NCBI GenBank assembly: GCA_914767935.1
Contig: OU612045.1
Span: 136,258,680 to 136,322,679, forward strand
Direction: 5' to 3'
Source of the DNA: Coremacera marginata
Lineage: Eukaryota > Arthropoda > Insecta > Diptera > Sciomyzidae
DNA length: 64,000 bases
The position numbers were made by a program, and so were the translations under genes. The notes under the pieces are model-generated. The model saw nothing but the letters and a program-made list of their open reading frames with translations. It was not told where the DNA came from and made no database searches. Below are positions 60,795 to 64,000 of the stretch, piece after piece (positions within the stretch are counted from its first letter, which is position 1; each line of letters starts with the position of its first letter).

Positions 60795-60953
60795 AAACCG
60801 GATGTTTGGCAAAATCGGATCAAAACCACGCTTACCTCCCACACAAAGTGACGTCATCAAGTCATGAAGTAAAGACTTCGAATATACTTCATTATGGCAG
60901 CGGGGGGGAGGTATTTTAGCTTTGGTACCATGCCGAAGCTCCATCCTTACTAG
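60795..60953 (+). mobile_element. Helitron-like nonautonomous element H1, copy 3 (3' end only)
   Basis: Begins inside the last repeat unit (GGCAAAATCGGATCAAAACC), keeps TGACGTCA (60849-60856), then the 3' hairpin AGCTTTGG / CCGAAGCT, CCATCCTTA and CTAG (60950-60953) with T next. The 5' part is missing. Confidence 0.75.
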
Positions 60954-61675
60954 TTTTTTTATATTCCTGTTAGTTTTGTTGTTATAGAGCCTAAAAGTTG
61001 AAAGTTTGCACTGCATAAAATAAGCTGTCAGCCACTGTAAATCAGAGAAACTTATTTATTGTTATTAATTTTCATAAAACAAGTTTGTATCGCCAGATAT
61101 GAAACCAGGTATATATGAAGAAAATCAATAGACAAATATAGAAGTAGACACCAGCAAGTTTTAAGTTATGGACTTTCACTAATAATTTTTTTTAATCGGT
61201 TCTAAAAAAAAAAATAAGAGGAATGACAGTAAAAAAGGTTAAGTATTGGCACTTTTACATAATTTTCATAATTTCCTTTCTTTGTAAAAAAGGCCATTTT
61301 CTTTTAAGATCAATGTATTTAATGATTAAATATGTTTTATTTAATTCGATTGTAAAGGTTGAACAGTCTAACCACTACAGATTCAAACCACTAAATTAAA
61401 GCAGAATTTTTTAAAGATAAGTTATATTTTATGATTTCATTTACAATTATATTAAAAGTCAATATTGCTATTTCTTGGCAAGGATTGAATTTAATGTTTG
61501 GATAGTTTGATTCGAAAAAGTTCCATTTGATTTGTAGAAAAATATCTTTAACTAGAAAAAGTAGAATTTGAAGTGAAAACTCTTAAATTTCAAGTTAAAA
61601 ATCTTTATAGTTATAGTTTTCCATGAACATTGTTTGTGTTAAGTGACACACTTAATAATGACTTGAGAAAAATCT
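60954..61675. other. AT-rich spacer, no gene recognised
   Basis: Nothing recognised. Confidence 0.55.
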
Positions 61676-62405
61676 CCGAGTGAGTAGAGTAGAGTTATAT
61701 GCTAGCAAGACCCAGTGTTGTCTGTTAACCCACAAGCGAGTCAATTGCCCCTTAGCTCCCCTCAATATGAACGGTGTAGATCTTACGGAGTCAGATGCTC
61801 TTGACGTTCTAGGCATTTCAATACAAGCAGATCTTCGTTGGAATGATCACATTTTTGATGTGTCAAAAGAAGCAGCCAAGTGCCTTGGTTTTTTAAAACA
61901 GTGTAAGAAATACTTCACTCTATCTGATCTTCGTTTGATCTATACCTCATATATTAGGCCGAAAATGGAGTACAATTCGCACATTTGGGCAGGGGCTTCA
62001 AGATCATATTTGGAGCTTCTGGACCGGATTCAACGACGTGCGATATATTTGATAGGGGATGAAAATATTTCATGTTCTCTCAACTCTATTGGGCATCGTC
62101 GCAATGTTGGTTGCCTAAGCCTTCTGTACAGGTACTACCATGGGAAGTGTTCAAGGGAGATACATGGCCTGATGCCACCAGCTCGTGTGTTTCCTAGGTC
62201 CACTCGGGCTGCTCTCCAAGCCCATTCCTTTACCATTGCGACTTTGCCCAATAGAACATCGCATTACCGAGATAATTCGTTCTTCGGTCGCTCAGTAAAA
62301 TTGTGGAACAATCTCCCTGCGATCGTGTTTCCCGGCAGTTTCAATCTGTGTAAATTTAAATCAAATCTTCACCGACACTACTCCATCTTTCCACCCTCCA
62401 ACTAA
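61676..62405 (+). pseudogene. C-terminal fragment of LINE reverse transcriptase (Jockey/CR1 group)
   Basis: About 240 residues are open to a stop at 62403. LYASKTQCCLLTHK is the region just after the polymerase active site. LGISIQADLRWNDHI, then AKCLGFLKQCKKYF, LIYTSYIRPKMEYNSHIWAG and LDRIQRRAIYLIGDE form the conserved thumb/C-terminal region of Jockey/CR1-group enzymes. SFFGRSVKLWNNLPAIVFPG is their usual ending. The catalytic YxDD motif and endonuclease are missing, so it cannot move itself. The first in-frame start-like codon at 61680 is an artefact of truncation. Confidence 0.88.
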
Positions 62406-62499
62406 CTATCACCCTTCTTCCGAATCAACACAATGCTTTCGCATTTATAGGGGGCATCCCTAAGTGCTGGTTAAGTCTAAAAAAAAAAAAAAAAAATCT
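61676..62499 (+). mobile_element. 5'-truncated LINE (non-LTR retrotransposon) with poly(A) tail
   Basis: It holds the 3' end of a reverse-transcriptase ORF, a short 3' untranslated region and an A tract at 62479-62496. AAAAATCT occurs just before it (61668-61675) and at the end of the A tract, a possible target duplication that overlaps the tail. Codon composition is less AT-rich than the flanks. Confidence 0.85.
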
Positions 62500-63475
62500 A
62501 TAGAATTCCACCAGCAAGCTACTTTGACTACTAACTGATTATCCGACATGTTCTAATTTCTATTTTTCGCCATATAGATCGATGAACAGCCGGAAGGGAG
62601 ATAAAAACTTTCTGGTTTTGCTGTATTTTGCACAGATGCTTTGTTAAGTAAAATCCGGTGCTATCTCTGCTTAGCGAATCTATCCTAAACGGGACACCGA
62701 ATCATGAATATCGGACATGTGACTTGGGGACAAAGAAACGTTCTCAAACCACACATATTTGAAACTTGCAAATAGATAAATACCTATCTGTCAAAAAGTC
62801 TTTGTGATATACAGAAAATATTTATAACTATTTATTCGAGTGATTCCCAGAACTAAAATATAATATTTCAATTGATACTTTTAAAAATAACTTTAAAATT
62901 ATAAAGATATAAAAGTTACATTGTGTGTGCTTGCAAATATTTCATTGCAATCTGGATAATATGATTATAACTTAGAAAATGCAGTTAAATCTTTTTTTTT
63001 TTTTTTTTTGACCTTACTACACATTTAGAAGTCGTTGTGCATATGAATCCTGCGCACTACAATAAAATCGTTTTTCGATGTTACATTTGCATCGATTAAA
63101 AAACTGCACATGTTACATTTTTGCCAAATGCAATGTTAGATCTAAAGTTTTCATATCCTTGTTTTTTTTTTAAACTTCCTTACATGTTAAGTCAATAACT
63201 TCAATTTTAAAGCACAAAACTCTTTGAAAAACATACCTTCTCATTCATACACACTGAAGATGTAGAAAGGTTGTCGAAAGGTTGATATCTAGATTATTTC
63301 TACAGTTCCTTCAAATATTGATCGAATGTTGGCGGTAAGCAAACTTTATTTTTAAATAAAAAAAAATATATAATTTCACAAGTAATTATTAACATTTTAA
63401 AAATAAAGTCATATTTCCAATAAGTTTTAAAACAAGATAATTTTAAAGTCAATACTTGACAAAACTAGCTTTTGC
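62500..63475. other. AT-rich spacer, no gene recognised
   Basis: Includes a T tract at 62992-63009. Nothing else recognised. Confidence 0.55.
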
Positions 63476-63479
63476 TTAA

Positions 63480-63695
63480 AGAAACGCATTTATACCATTT
63501 TGCTTCCACGTTTTACCAATATTCATTAAGATTTCTGAGAAGTCTTCTTGAGCTCAACCCATATGTGTCTAAAAGGATTGAATACCAGAAGAAGGTCTGC
63601 GGAGGCCAATCGTGAACTTGAATTTTTTTTCATGAAACCACGTTAACGTTATAAAGGCAACATGCTTGGGATCATTAATTTGTTAAAAAGTAAGA
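63480..63695 (-). pseudogene. Degenerate Tc1-type transposase fragment
   Basis: The minus strand, across several frame changes, reads NDPKHVAFITLTWFHEKKFK, DWPPQ, HIWVELKK and NIGKTWKQNG. NDPKHxxxxxxxWF...DWPxQSPDLNPIExxWxELKK is the second half of a Tc1-type DD34E catalytic domain. The SPDLNPIE segment itself is mutated beyond reading in one frame. Old relic. Confidence 0.65.
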
Positions 63696-63723
63696 GGGCC
63701 GTTTCATAATTCAGTGAAAAATT

Positions 63724-64000
63724 AACGCCAGAAAAAGTTAAATTCTCAATATAGTTTTGTTTTAGCTCAATACACTTCGTCCAACATTCCTCCGATTATT
63801 CGATCCCATCCGAAAATACCGAATATACGAAGGTTCTTTAAATAGGCCTCTGTTTCGGTGATGAGCTCATCTTTGGTGGTGAATCTTTTTTCGCCGATCC
63901 ATTTCTTTAGGTTTGAAAACAGAAAATAGTCCCTGGGTGCCAAATCTGGAGAATATGCTGGATGGGGAAGCAATTCGTACTTCAACTCATGGAGTTTTGT
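63724..64000 (-). pseudogene. mariner transposase C-terminus (DD34D), cut by window edge
   Basis: Entering from beyond 64000, the minus strand reads TKLHELKYELLPHPAYSPDL, APRDYFLFSNLKKWI, GEKRFTTKDELITETEAYLK: the mariner C-terminal region, with the third catalytic Asp in PRDYFLF. After GWDRI the frame shifts; CWTKCIELKQNYIEN, the usual mariner ending, is in another frame to about 63724. The first two catalytic residues would lie outside this window. Confidence 0.85.

Overview
This 64 kb window looks like AT-rich, repeat-dense DNA from an insect, most likely a higher dipteran. The evidence is the mix of transposon families: Tc1/mariner types related to maT, Tc3 and mariner, plus hAT, PIF/Harbinger, Helitrons, non-LTR retrotransposon tails, a Penelope-like GIY-YIG fragment and tRNA-headed SINEs. 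The SINE body (for example the stretch reading CCGTTCGGAGTCGGC) resembles a tail I recall from tephritid fruit flies. That species-level hint is memory only. I found no host protein-coding gene, no genuine tRNA or rRNA gene, and nothing bacterial. The window is best read as intergenic or intronic DNA.

Left part (1-13.1 kb): four copies of a tRNA-derived SINE, a fold-back repeat at 3.2-3.5 kb, a CCCTRTAGGAA-ended element, a nearly complete DD37D (maT-like) transposon at 4811-6113 with perfect TA duplications, an internally deleted transposase relic at 6.8-7.2 kb, and a truncated RTE-like retrotransposon tail at 12.0-12.3 kb. Middle (13-33 kb): two more CCCTRTAGGAA elements; a hAT-like nonautonomous element (19.5-21.7 kb) hosting a CACCRAG-ended element that carries two outward-facing tRNA-like modules; a second inverted copy of that element at 29.9-31.2 kb, itself hit by a 257 bp MITE; a Helitron-like element (22.9-23.9 kb) built of about 150 bp repeats; several small MITEs; and isolated Helitron 3' ends.

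Right part: at 34.5-40.0 kb lies a tandem array of about 142 bp units, each carrying a core like CCAGAGGGCGCTG. A 3041 bp hAT transposon (36015-39055) has inserted exactly in one of these cores, with perfect 8 bp duplications. Then come two SINEs, a Tc3-like element with about 220 bp inverted repeats (42673-44306), a PIF/Harbinger remnant with both gene halves (47044-47970), a second large Helitron-like copy (51591-53934) interrupted by a cleanly datable 379 bp Helitron, a Penelope-like fragment at 54 kb, a 5'-truncated LINE with poly(A) at 61.7-62.5 kb, and relics of Tc1 and mariner transposases at the right edge.

The elements form a stratigraphy of nested insertions, several with empty sites that can be read inside the window. 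None of the transposases is open from end to end: frameshifts or stops break each one. The hAT gene is the least damaged, with one probable 69 bp intron and one frameshift.
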